From Spironucleus salmonicida (lineage: Eukaryota > Fornicata > Diplomonadida > Hexamitidae), in contig CM035317.1 of NCBI GenBank assembly GCA_000497125.2, positions 1,700,001 through 1,764,000 of the forward strand: a stretch of DNA of 64,000 nucleotides, given 5' to 3'. Numbering within the stretch: position 1 is the first letter of the stretch; each line of letters opens with the position of its first letter. This document shows, piece by piece, positions 37,332-48,530 of this stretch. The notes below the pieces were generated by a model, which had not been told where the DNA came from, made no database searches, and saw only the letters and a program-made list of their open reading frames with translations. Position numbers and translations under genes: made by a program.

Positions 37332-37826
37332 ATGTTAAGAATTATTATTTTTTACTTCATTATTTCACTATCCATATTCAAATATAATCAGGACATTTTA
37401 ATAGATTAAATTTTTATCGCTACTTCTATTATCCCTTCTTTCCTAGTAAGAAAGTAAATGTAGAAAATTTCTTATTATTAAATTATATTCCTATGTTCAA
37501 TACTGCCTATTATAAAGTAGACTACAATTTAAAGAGACTATTTTATATCATTTATAGCTTCTACAGTAACATACTTTATTTTTTAATTTGTGTCCAAACT
37601 TAAATTTAAAGCGGATATGAAAATGCTAGGAGCACTTACTGCTGCAATTGTAACAGCAATATGCCTATTAATTTTAAGCATTAATATCTAATAATCAATT
37701 TTCATGTCTGGTCTAGCAGGATTTATCATTTACCTGAGTGTTAAAGATAAAAATATCGAAAACTGCTCTGTTTTGCTAATTTTATTCACTATTTTCCTTA
37801 ACAGATATGGTAGATCCATTATATGA
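37332..37826 (+). CDS. Unknown multi-pass membrane protein (164 aa)
   Basis: Four to five hydrophobic segments: an N-terminal signal-like stretch (IIIFYFIISLSIF), QIIFLCSILPII, FIASTVTYFIFQFV, LTAAIVTAICLLILSI and MSGLAGFIIYLSV, with a basic end. This suggests a small polytopic membrane protein of the ER or another endomembrane. No family identified. Stop is 10 bp from that of the convergent PDI-like gene. Confidence 0.6.
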
Positions 37827-37836
37827 TAATTTTCAA

Positions 37837-38583
37837 TCACTTATTTACAATACTAAGTTTATGAAGCAAAAACAAGTTTAGACTAGCAAAAATCGCTATT
37901 ATAGTAGCTACATATTTTATATTGCAAGATTCGACAATAGATAAATAAAATTTGAATAACATGTTACCCTTACTATGTTTATTTTTCTTTTTAAATATGT
38001 CCAAATCAATAAAAGAAAGATTTTCTTATTACTTTTAGTCTTCTAGTTTCGTATCTTAAGTTGATATATCTTTAGTGGTTTCGATTTATTTTACCCATTA
38101 AATCTATGATTTCTCTAGAAATTCTGCAAAATTCACTACATTCTCAGAATATTTTTTTGCTGGAATTACGATACATGGAATATGATTACAACCAAAGACA
38201 GCAAAATAATTAATATTTTCTTCTAAATATGCAACAGACAGCATGATAGATTAGTTAGATTTATAGTGGGCAACTGCCTGGCGCTTTAAGTTCTTTTCTG
38301 CCTAAGTAAATAGATTTCTAGACGTTACAAAAACAGAAAAATTAATATCTTTAAAGATTTGATAGTTATGTGATGAAAATGTTGGTAGTAGCTAAGTTCT
38401 AAAAAGAGAGGAGAACTAAATAATCGACTACTTATTCATTTCTGTGATCATATTAATCTCGTATTCACCATCTCTAAAAATGAAATAGTCATATGTATCT
38501 TGTACAATAAACGTATTTGCTGGGACAAATTGTTAGAAGTTATCTGGCCCTGAAAATACTAATTCTGCTAGAATTTGAAACAT
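37837..38583 (-). CDS. PDI-like (thioredoxin b'-fold) single-pass membrane protein
   Basis: 248 residues. The central part resembles non-catalytic b/b' domains of protein disulfide isomerases: INFSVFVTSRN, HYKSNQSIMLSVAYLEENINYFAVFGCNHIPCIVIP. A membrane segment (YVATIIAIFASLNLFLL) lies near the C-terminus with a short lysine-containing tail, like TMX-type proteins. No CxxC active site is present, so a chaperone or adaptor role is more likely than oxidoreductase activity. No clear signal peptide is seen; the N-terminus may be non-canonical or the protein may be a truncated paralogue. It ends AAG-TGA-T. Confidence 0.55.
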
Positions 38584-38591
38584 TAATTTCA

Positions 38592-38616
38592 ATATTATAT
38601 ACATTATTATATATAA
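38592..38616 (-). promoter_or_regulatory. TATTATATA-type tract upstream of the PDI-like gene
   Basis: A/T alternating tract 9-33 bp before the start at 38583, inside the 43-bp spacer to the next same-strand gene. Likely core promoter by analogy with the other starts. Confidence 0.35.
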
Positions 38617-38626
38617 ATGATATAAA

Positions 38627-41600
38627 TCACCAGAAAAATAGCAAAGTATCTTTACAAACATTTTGAAGAACTGCTATAATATTATTACAAAACTCATCAA
38701 AATCAAGATGTTGAATTGAAAATTCTGTTAAAATTTTAGTCGCATTATAATAGTCACGTCCAGAGCAAAATATAAGCAATTAACATTGATATCTACTAAA
38801 CAAGGAGATAACTGTATCTGTCATCTCATTATAGTCAGCCAGAGTGAATAAGTGTACATCTACTTATTTTGTAGAATAAAAACTTGTATCTAAACTAATT
38901 TCTGATAGAGCTTATGAATTATTAATTAAACTAACAAACGATTCGTCTATCTCTAATTTTTATAACTACTAAAGTTACTAATTTGGAGATAGTATACCTT
39001 ATTAAAATCCAATAGAATACTAATCAAATATTACTACTTTTTTCTAAAGTTTAGAAAAATATGGTAAGAACTGCTTTTTATTAGACATAAGTAGTTCATT
39101 TCTAAATAAAAATAATTATTATTATGAATATGAATATTCTGTTCTCGTACAAGTGCTACCAAATTATAAAATCAAATTCTGCTTGTTATAAAATCTTCTT
39201 TGAACATCTGTTTAATCCATAGACTTTACATCACTTTAATGAATTATAATTTTAGGTACATATTTATAAAAATATTTTGATAGCTCATAGCCAATTTATT
39301 TCTATCCTTTGAATTTTGATCCAAAAATATTTTTATTCTCTTATTTAATTTTAAAGATCTAATTTTCTTTAATAGTACAGGTGGTACTCCGGTTATGAGT
39401 TGATACTATGTCAATAAGAAATTAAACTTTTGCCTTTTATAATGCTCTATTTTATGTTTACCATATTGCATTTTGTAGTGATATTACTCTTTAAAAAGTT
39501 TCCTATTTAAATATTTATTCAAAAGGTAGAAATTAAAGTTAAAATGATATGAGTATTTTAGTAAAATTTTTAAATTAATAAAGAAATTTTTATAAATAAT
39601 CAATTATCAGTAAATGCGCAGTTTTATTTAATGGTATATCAATGTAATTGTTTAACAAACACTCTGGATCATATGGAAACCGACAGGTTGTGTTCAACAT
39701 GGTTAATAATTATATAAATTAACTAACATTGATTTACTATCTGGTTTCAAAAGACTAATTGATGATAACGTCGCTATAGTAAGTTTAATTATTTTCTTTA
39801 CTATTAATTAATATCTTAGAATAATTAAATAATTCAAAGATTCGCTAAACTCGGTATTACTAAATACAATATAAAAAATTATTAATTTTTAAAATAATAA
39901 GAATATCCTGTGTAAATGTCTTATAATCTTAAACCTTTAGTTATTTGAATTACAATTTTAACTCTTATATCAACTAATAATACTGTTATATCTATTATTT
40001 ATAAAATTCATTCGCTTAAAATTATAATATTTCTGGATTTTCTTCATAAATTGTATATATAAGGTGATCATTATCGCCAGTTAAAATTCTTTGTCGTTTA
40101 CTGTATGATTTTGCCTTAAATTTGTAATTCTACTATTAAAGAATTAAATTATCATAAATTTTGATAATTTAACTCATTATTCTATCGATTTTGTTTGATT
40201 TAACTGAATCATCTTAGTCGTAAAAGTCTAAAATTTCTGGCATAAATGAATGTGTGAATAGTCTTTCTTTTTTAAGATTTAATTATTACTTTTTATCTGC
40301 CTTTGAAAATCCTGTCAACAACTCAGGCCAAAACTCATGTGTTTAGGTATTCGAAATTTGCTTTTCTAATAAAACATAAGCATCAATAAGGTTATATACT
40401 TACTCAGTAAGTTCATATTTTGAAATTAAAATTAATTCTAAAAACTATTAAAGTATTTAATATATTTGATACAAATATGATAGCTTACTTGGATATATTA
40501 CAAAAACGACATTATTAGTAAGTAAAAACGTAGAATTAATAATTTCTATACAGTGAGCGAATACAGTAGAAATATCTGGATTTTTTGGATCATTAATCAA
40601 CCAATATTTAATGTATAATATTAGAATATGAAGATTCTAAATAAGATTTAGACAAGGACGCTATGATAATGATTATACTATTTTTTTAAGAACCTATGAA
40701 TCAATAATATAATTCTCTGCTGATTAAAAAGTAAAGCCATCATCTTTGCTGAAATCTAAGTAATATTTTTTAATTATTTTTTTAGTTTATCCATCTTATT
40801 TTTATTTATCCATTAGTACATGCAAAAATTAAATTTTAAGCTCAATAATCTTATCAATATTAATCTAATAAGAAGATTTTTACAAAAAGGTTTATGTGGA
40901 ATTAATAAAGAGCCCGATTAATTATGATTTATCTTATACCATAAATTTTAGCTAACTATTTGTCTCATCTACTGAAAATATCATTGAATATGCTTTAGTT
41001 AAAACATTTGTATTTGCTTTAAGTATTAAGTAGTGTAATAGTTATTTTCCAAAGAATAAATTTTCTACTACAGTAAGAGGATACTATAAATTCTCATTCC
41101 ACGTTTAGTTAGCATAAAAGGAAATATTATATCCATTCATGTATGATAAGGCATGAACCTCATATAATAATACTAATGTTTTCTACTTTTCTGAAAGTCC
41201 TGTATCTTATTTAAGAAGTTGGCAAATTAGTAAAGTCGTTGCATATTATTAGTTTTTTAACAAAAATTATAAAAAGTATTATATGCTATCAATAACTGTT
41301 TAATACTTAAGTTAATTAAGGTGATCTACAATACTATTTTCAAATTCTGTAAATTGCTACTTTACTCTATAAACTGAATTGCAACCATGTTTAATATAAA
41401 CTCTACATAACTATGATTATAATTAAATAAGTATTTCTTTATCTTATTATTGTTCGATTAACTATTATAAAATAATAATAGCACTTTGGATTTTATTTGC
41501 TTTAATATAACTTTCAACTCTCTTAAAGTAAATATCCATTTAGTTTAAACTAATATCTAGATCTACTTAAACTGTATTGTATGATGATAAATAATCGTTT

Positions 41601-43234
41601 TCAGACGAGTCAATATGTTCTCTTTTAATATCTATATCTTTAAGCTATTCGAGACTTTTAATTGTCTTTGGAAATTTATACAAATCTTCTATGTTAAAAA
41701 TATCAAAATGTGTTCTGATATCATGTATAACAGTTGTATTAGATAATGCTTAGCAATAAAAATATTGTGCAAATGAGAATTACAAAATTTAAGCAAATGC
41801 ATCTGCAATAAATAATGATAGCTTTTCTGACTTATCCAATTTATATTCAGATAATAAAATCTCTAGAATGCTATCATAGTCTCCTAAATCTTATAGTAAA
41901 GATACAATTTATTAAATTAACAAAAACTTCTATACGCTTCTTGATGTAAGAAGCAAGGGTCGAATAAGAGATACCTTTAATTGGTTGAAACCTTCAATAT
42001 TCTGAGCAATTTACTACAAAACATTCAGCGAATAAAATCCGGCCTAACTTAAGTCTGATAAAATTTCAATACTTTGATAAACTTAGATAGAAGCTAAAGG
42101 ATCGGTAAGTACTAGTGTATCACTTTCCTAATTAGAAAAAAAATCTTTTATGTATTATGATGCTAACTCACAAGGAAATAATAAATTTTGTAGAATTTCA
42201 ACAGGATATCTTATTGATGTCATAGACAATAATAATGAACAACAAGAAAGGGAATTACCAATAGCCTCTACGAATTTCAATTATTTATCACCTAATTTGA
42301 TTGTATAGTATTCAATATCTGAGTCTAATGATGATGAAGCTAATTATGATTTTTACTTAATATTTAGCGGTTTTTATTTTAATATATAACGTCTTACCAC
42401 TCGCAATAAAAAATCATCTTACAATTCTTTAAAGGTTACTGGGCTAACATAATTAATAATACAAACTAAAGCTTAAATTATTTCGAATAATACATTCATT
42501 TCAAAAAATGTTCTATGGTCAGTATTACTAAGTATTAAGACATATTACTATTTCTATACAACAATTTTGAATAAATCTTCTGATAAAAAACACTCGTTCA
42601 TAATGTGCTTGATATTAACAGTAGTATGTTTTACCTCATCATCAGATAGTAAATCAATATTATCTAATAAAGAAATATTTAATATAGCCTTTGCATACAT
42701 TTAAAACTTATGTGATTACAGAAGACCTATAATATATTAAAACTAGGAAGTATAGAAAGTTATTGTCGATTTATCACAATACTTAACTAATAATTTAAAA
42801 ATATTCAGATATATAGTTAAATCATCTTAAGTTAATAATAATATTTTAACTTATGTAAACAATGGTAAGAACTATTTTAAATCAATTACCTAATCATTAA
42901 GAACATATAAATAAAGTTATGTCAACCGGTCCTTAAACCCTATATTAATGATGTCCTAGAGTTCAATTTAATTTGCTGTAGATAGATTATCCATAATGTT
43001 TTAAATTATATTGAGCTCTGTGATAAACTTTGAATTTCTATTTAGTGTGAAATTTAATGATATCTATGTGCTTTATGTAAACGTTGGAGACCTTAAAGAT
43101 TCGTATTAATTGATTAAAAGATCATTATGAAAATCTAATCTATTTGATTATTTTTCTAAAACTATTAATGGTTTGGGTTATTAAATCTATTACACTACAC
43201 AATCTGAACCCCAATCAGATGAGTCAGAATCCAT
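38627..43234 (-). CDS. Very large helical protein, possibly CFAP46-like
   Basis: A single 1535-residue frame with no TGA. Most of it is an alpha solenoid of short helices. The C-terminal 350 residues change character: ILISFQLQFLPFEQIFKQET resembles the VLxDxxLLxLPLEGL strand of CHAT-like/CFAP46 C-termini. The end (LISLFSRYQCQLLIFCSG) resembles the CFAP46 LVALNLQDCQLLVLLD segment. CFAP46 is a TPR-rich protein of the C1d central-pair projection. The N-terminal half does not obviously match, so the call is tentative; a separase-like protein was considered, but the catalytic His and Cys motifs are absent. Adjacent ciliary genes (LRRC51) are consistent. Confidence 0.45.
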
Positions 43235-43250
43235 TTTAATAGGAAAATTT

Positions 43251-43270
43251 TAATATATATAATATTATAA
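43251..43270 (-). promoter_or_regulatory. TAATATATATAATATTATAA tract upstream of 1535-aa gene
   Basis: Tract 17-36 bp before the start at 43234, matching the recurrent TATAATATTATA pattern. Function inferred. Confidence 0.35.
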
Positions 43271-43486
43271 ATGATACTAAATATGTTGCTTAGATTGTTA
43301 TAATCTAGTAAATTATATTATAATTATAATTTTTTATTTAGTTTTAAAACAGATTCAATTGGATATAAATTATCTAATAATATCATATTTTAATTTTTTG
43401 TAAACACTAGTTTAGGATAATGGGGTGCTAGTAGACAGAAATATCACCAGATATCTAAAAACATATTAAATAACTATAGCTTAATA

Positions 43487-43858
43487 ATGATAATCAATAT
43501 CTACAACATGTATTATAGGTTTAATAAATTTCAATTGAAGAAACTTGCTTTTACTGCCTTTAAAAATCTCCTTCGTTTGAGCTTCTTTGCGGACATAAAT
43601 ATCACTCACAATGTGTTTAAAACTAATATAAAAGTTAACAAATTTGTGAATGTGGGTATGATTTTCTTACTGATGTTTTGCCCGTCCTATTTTGTGTTGA
43701 ATAAGAATGTTCAATATGTTTTGAAAAATGCTTAAATGATATCAAAAGGCTATAATGTGGTCATATTCTTCATTAACAATGTTTTAATGATTTATTAGCA
43801 TTTAGTAAACGGTGCCCTGTTTGTCGATCTGCTATAGAATGATATATATTTTTTCTGA
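43487..43858 (+). CDS. Uncertain ORF in a GC-richer orphan block
   Basis: 123-codon frame, TAR read as Gln, with ATG at 43487. The product is hydrophobic and poor in acidic residues (FVNVGMIFLLMFCPSYFVL; NVVIFFINNVLMIY). The opposite strand also has a long TGA-free frame over the same bases with a more soluble-looking composition (RKEAQTKEIFKGSK) but no ATG near its beginning. The block is somewhat richer in G+C than its flanks. Neither strand matches a family I know. It could be a decayed gene or a fragment of a DNA element; unresolved. Confidence 0.25.
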
Positions 43859-44316
43859 TTTTATGAAATCATTACAAATAATTTTATATTTTATGCAAAT
43901 AAAATTATATGCAATTGATAGTTATTACATTCATATAATTTAAAGCGCCAAGCGTTTATTTATAGAGATTATAGTTGATTTATGAGTAACTTATATGACA
44001 TAATTTTCGTCAAATTAATTAGCTAAGTATAAGTGAAAATCTATTATATTAAAAAATTACCACTTAGGTCTTAACAAATGACAGTAATTATATTGAAGAT
44101 ATGCTATATAAAATAATAGAAATCTATAAAATTGTGCCAGATTTATAAAATATTTTAGATTGCTAGTTAAAAAATTAATGATGCAATTCCTAGTTGATGC
44201 TTTAAATTTAGTATAAGATTTAAATATGGCGTAAAATATAGATGTATTGAAAATACTTTTCAGTTTAAAATGTTTATTTAAATAATATAAAGAGTAAATT
44301 CATATATGGAAAAGAA
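43859..44316. other. Orphan intergenic region
   Basis: 458 bp without a convincing gene. A plus-strand frame (about 44000-44181) encodes a protein-like tail containing YIEDMLYKIIEIYKIVPDL, but it lacks an ATG; the ATG at 43982 is in another frame. This could be a small gene with a frame problem, or chance. Nothing else recognised. Confidence 0.35.
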
Positions 44317-44970
44317 TCAGAAGTAATTAATTTAGTAATAAATATAACTAAATCCAGACATAGAGATAAATATAATAAGATTATCATCAAAACCCTATGT
44401 ATTAAATTCAATAATGGCACTAATTATACTAAATATTATAGCATCAATAAGTTCAAATTTAAAAATATAAAATCCCAAAACACCCCCAATAATAAATAGA
44501 GCTAATCCTTAATATGTTTTCTAACCAGTTTTTTTAGTTTTAAATAATTCACCATAACCTGCAAAACCATCACCGAATGTGAAGCAAATTAATCCTACCA
44601 AAATATACTTTTATATTCCATAATATCTTGAAAATGGCCATAAAGCCCACAGTATACCATAATAAATAACACCATTAATTTTTGAAGAAGAAGGTCTAGA
44701 AATAAGGGCAAGTAGAGGCGTAATATTGAATTATTATGCGACAAAGAAAATAAAAGAAGATTATAATGGAATTAATGCTGCTAGAGATGCAGATTTGAGG
44801 GTAAATATTTAATGTTATAATGAAAAAAAGAAAACTGGACCAGCCATTATATGTAATGCTTTTCTTACGGAATATTGGCTAATATATTAAAATAATGCCA
44901 ATGATACAAATAATATAAATATATTAACAGCAGCTTGGATGATTGAAGCATAATTATTTAAGAAACTCAT
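44317..44970 (-). CDS. CTP-dependent polyprenol/diacylglycerol kinase-like membrane enzyme (SEC59/DGK1/VTE5 family)
   Basis: 217 residues with about seven membrane segments. Family motifs are visible: RKALHIMAGP near the N-terminus, FTFGDGFAGYGELFKTKKTGQKTYQG (the GDxxAGxxG...K...KTxxG CTP-binding region) and EFNTQGFDDNLIIF near the end (ExxxxxxDDN). Members use CTP to phosphorylate dolichol, phytol or diacylglycerol in the ER or plastid membrane. In a diplomonad-like cell, dolichol kinase is the plausible role, but dolichol kinases are usually larger. The short length is closer to DGK1/phytol-kinase types. The substrate is unresolved. Confidence 0.75.
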
Positions 44971-45418
44971 TATTAGGAAAGGTTATAAATGTATCATAAA
45001 TTATAAGTTATTATACGATAATAAATTATCTAAAGTGCAAAACTTTATTATTGAAATATAATATAGTTTAACATGATAATTAGAATTTCTAGGTCAAAGG
45101 AAAATAAATTTGGTATAATAAGAGTCTAGGTATTGATACTTAACTATAGTATATTAGTTATTAGAAATTCATTAAAGTTCCTATATATTTTTAAGCAGTT
45201 CGTTAAATTAATATCAATATGACTTATTCATTTAAACGCTTTATTACTATAGAAGTAATAGAATATAGTTGTTATCAACAATATGAATATGGCTATAAGT
45301 AAGTATATTATTAACAATGGTTAAGGACAAAATATATTTATCATTCAAAAATGAATCCAAAAGTAATGATAAGTGCAGTCTTCAAAAAATAATTAATATC
45401 CTAATAATCTTATAAATA
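44971..45418. other. Intergenic region with an unresolved plus-strand frame
   Basis: 448 bp between two minus-strand genes. A plus-strand frame starts at ATG 45219 with protein-like sequence (RFITIEVIEYSCYQQYEYGY) but continues antisense through the AP-mu C-terminal codons to 45714 before a TGA. Because AP-mu is clearly real, this is not called as a gene. No RNA gene seen. Confidence 0.35.
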
Positions 45419-46678
45419 TCATATTACTTCTACTTAAACTTTTTCAACATCGCTTACCCATAAAGTTTATACTTTATTTTAGGCATTTATAAACTGCATA
45501 TCTTTTACATAAACACCACTTAGAGAATAATTTTCAATCTTATAGCTGCATATTGTATATGGTAATTTAGATATTGATTCGGTAAATTTAACAGTAATTT
45601 CGCCTTATTTTTAGGATTCTGAAATTTACCATAGCAAAAGCTACTATCGATCTGTATAATTTAGTGAAACTGTGCCGTTACTGGATGTATTAGAAACAAC
45701 TTGATAATTAGCCAAATAAATTTTTATTTTTAATTAAGATAGTTTAGGAGTACCAAACACATCTGATTTTTTCATTTCAGAAATATTATATGTAATTTTA
45801 TAGTCATACCCTTAATTATCTAAATTTTAAAATACTCTAAAAGTGATCGGAAGAGATTATTTTTATAAGCAAGAAGAATATTAGCAAATATTTTATACTC
45901 CGTCCTTAGGTACAAAAACTAGTTTTTGACTGTTATTAAATTATACGGAAGAAATATTTTCGTATAATCGAACATTACTCATATTTCTAATATCAATATT
46001 ACACTAAGGAGATGCACTGACTTCAGTCTAAGCAGATATATTACCTACTAAACATGCTGATTTAACAATACCATCTTCAGATTATATTAAATGAACACGC
46101 TCTGCAATTGTAATCAGTTATTTATTTAAGATATAAACGATATTTTTATTTCTATAGTTGCAACTATAATCATATTATAAATCGATTTTATCATTGTTTA
46201 GGACATATCGAGTGGTTGATGGTGAATTTTATGTTTTTGGTACAATAAAATTAATAATACTTTCAACAGAGGAACCAAAGTTAGTTGCCATAGGAATCAG
46301 TTTGTGAAGTATATTTGATTCTTGAAAATTAGGATAACCATTTTATGTTAGTTGATTTATAATTTAAAATACTAGATAGTCATTTTTTATAATATCATTA
46401 ACGTTACATATAGAATAAGTTTCAAGATGCTAAAAAATGTGAATTATAAATTCGAATAAGAATGCTTAATTGTTATCTGATTTAGCTAGAATAATAACAA
46501 AATAATCTACTTTTTACTCCCATAAAATTATATGATCTCTAAACCATGTTATATTATCGTATTCTTATGTTTACATTGCCAATAAAAATTCCTATATAAG
46601 TAGCCGCTATTTCTATGCTTAAAATTCCTTTTGAACTAAAATCTACGAATCTGACGTACAATAAATTGAATTAAACAT
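45419..46678 (-). CDS. Clathrin adaptor (AP) complex medium chain (mu)
   Basis: 419 residues, the normal mu length. The N-terminal longin-type half starts MFNSIYCTSDSQILVQKEF. The linker carries the family anchor NFGSSVESIINFIVPK. The C-terminal mu-homology domain is all-beta, with SACLVGNISAQTEVSASPQCNIDI, ISSVQFNNSQKLVFVPKDG and a KIENYSLSGVYVKDMQF end. Mu subunits bind YxxPhi sorting signals and membrane phosphoinositides in AP-1 to AP-4. Absence of a strongly basic patch and the divergence favour AP-3 or AP-4, but this cannot be settled by eye. Confidence 0.82.
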
Positions 46679-46683
46679 TTTAT

Positions 46684-46710
46684 TTATAATATTATTTATA
46701 ATATAATACT
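46684..46710. promoter_or_regulatory. Divergent TATAATATTATTTATAAT promoter tract
   Basis: Fills most of the 50-bp space between the AP-mu and RING-protein start codons, so it probably serves both directions. It matches the recurrent A/T tract type. Confidence 0.4.
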
Positions 46711-46728
46711 ATATCAACACTATTAATA

Positions 46729-47955
46729 ATGAAACGCTCTTTTTCACCATAAAATTATACGAAAGTATAAATAGCTAAGCTATTCAAGCTGAAACCAGGC
46801 ACTACTGACCGTTTTGATATAAGAAATAGGCTTATCTTGCGTGAGTATATTTCTGACACTATCGGTGAAGATCAAGTTAATTCTATTAATACCGAAAATC
46901 CGATATACTCATTCCCCACAGCTTTTTATAATGATATTGATCCAGTTCGCACGATTTTGCATGATTTCCATAACTCCTAGGCTTACACCCCAAATTGGCT
47001 CTATACAACACCCGCAGACGAAATTGTTTTTGAGATTTACCACATTTCCGAGGCGGTGGGTTGTGCTCATTATCTTGCAAATTGTACTTTCGGGTGTAAA
47101 AAATGTGAAAACTTATACGGCTGTAAGTACTGCCATGATGGAGTTGAGGACCACACATTTTGCCTATCGGAAATTTGCTGCAGAGACTGCAAGAAATTAT
47201 AAAATTTCAGCTCAAAATGTTAATTTTGCGATCTCAAGTTCGGAGAAGTTTCATGCTAGCCATGTAGTTTTATATGCCACATTGGAACTGATATAAAACC
47301 TTTTTTTCACTGCAATGAATGTGGACACTGCAGAGTTGGAAAATAGGATGATTTTATTCATTGTAAAAAGTGCAAACGTTGTATTGGAAAGGAGGAAGTG
47401 CTAAGTCATATTTGCAAAGAGTTAGGGACGTGTAGTATTTGTTTAGACGAAATTGAGCAAAGCAATAAAGGCTTCCTGATGCCAAACTGTGGACATGCGA
47501 TTCATGGGCATTGTATGGACTAACTGCGTGGAATTAGCTGCCCGGTTTGTCGTAAAACGCTTTTGGATGACAATCGAATCGAACAAATTAAGTATAAGAT
47601 GTAGGCCGACAGAGGCAAGAAGATCACACCAGAAATATTTTGTAAAGGCCAATGCTGGGATTGCATGGAGATGTTTGTTTCACCAGTTGCTGGAGTAATT
47701 TGCTAAAAGTGTAGGTTCGTAAATTGTGAGCGTTAAGATCAGGCGTCAAAGGATGAATACACTGCTTATAAAAATAAATTTAAAAATTTTTTCGAAATTG
47801 ATAGAGTTGTAGGTATAGAGGAGGCACTTTAAATGGTTGATGGCGAAGATATTTTGAATTACACACAAAATAATAGAGACAACAATTTAATTTTCCACTT
47901 ATATAATAGAATTAATGATATGATTGCAAGTAGAGGAGTTGAAAGTGAAAAATGA
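46729..47955 (+). CDS. RCHY1/PIRH2-like CHY-CTCHY-RING E3 ligase
   Basis: 408 residues. After about 120 non-Cys residues comes a dense series of CxxC/CxxxxC/H pairs (VGCAHYLANCTFGCKKC...CHDGVEDHTFC...CCRDC...CQFC) corresponding to CHY and CTCHY zinc modules. Then follows a RING-H2: CSICLDEI...GFLMPNCGHAIHGHCMDQL...CPVCRK. A final rubredoxin-like CWDC...CQKCRF segment also fits RCHY1. Such ligases ubiquitinate nuclear and cytosolic targets. It is longer than human RCHY1 (261) because of N- and C-terminal extensions. The gene is GC-richer than its neighbours. The phosphate-starvation and stomatal homologues in plants share this layout; the target here is unknown. Confidence 0.85.
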
Positions 47956-48029
47956 TATATCATTAAACTTTCCATTTACTTTATTGTTTTGGTTTGACAA
48001 CCATTTCAACTTTTTAAGTAAAGTTTTCT

Positions 48030-48344
48030 ATGCATACATCAGAAAATTAAATAGACACAATGGTGTCTTTTTTAATTTAAATTGTGCTAAATACTTAGTT
48101 ATCTGATGTAATACAGTTTACCATTACTATAGATACCGGTGTATAGGCTTATAATATACCTGATATCGATGTTGTATTTGTTGTAACAAATACAGCTTCG
48201 CCTGTTGATTGTTATAAATACTAGTCTGGTTACATTTAGTCGAATGATAATATTTATATATAATATAGTATTAAATATCTTAATAATGAAAATAATGGTC
48301 TTGAATTTAAGTAAAAAACGAAGTAAGAATGCATTAAGATCTGA
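48030..48344 (+). CDS. Uncertain ORF upstream of RRM-like frame
   Basis: 104-residue frame with beta-strand-rich sequence (IQFTITIDTGVQAYNIPDIDVVFVVTN) from ATG at 48030 to TGA at 48342. It overlaps the following frame by about 50 bp. The two may be one gene interrupted by a short intron or sequence error, because only the downstream frame ends at the canonical distance (14 bp) from the convergent gene. No family recognised. Confidence 0.35.
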
Positions 48345-48516
48345 TTTAGGATATTTTTTAGAATATTATGGTTAGATATAAAGGCTAGATATAATAAGAT
48401 CTTCTAATTCTTGTTATGCTATTGCCTAATTTATTAACTGCAATGCAATGGCTGAATTATAAGCAAACCAAATAGTATTTTAAGGAAAAAATTTATTATT
48501 TAAAGAATATAAGTGA
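48295..48516 (+). CDS. RRM-like C-terminal domain (small ORF or 3' exon)
   Basis: 73-residue frame. The sequence DLGYFLEYYGQIQRLDII followed by CYAIAQFINCNAMAEL and IVFQGKNLLFKEYK follows the second half of an RNA-recognition motif: helix 1-strand 2, the RNP1-like strand, helix 2 and strand 4. The first strand (RNP2) is missing in this frame and might be supplied by the upstream frame. It ends AAG-TGA-A, 14 bp from the convergent stop, as real gene ends do here. Confidence 0.45.
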
Positions 48517-48530
48517 AATTTATTACGAAC

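Noticed and set aside
43487-43858. Idea that the GC-richer block is a transposase remnant
   Set aside because: No catalytic triad, terminal repeats or target-site duplication could be seen, so it is left as an unresolved ORF.
45219-45714. Plus-strand frame with protein-like start
   Set aside because: It runs antisense through the conserved C-terminal part of the AP-mu gene without a stop; overlapping coding of this extent is unlikely.
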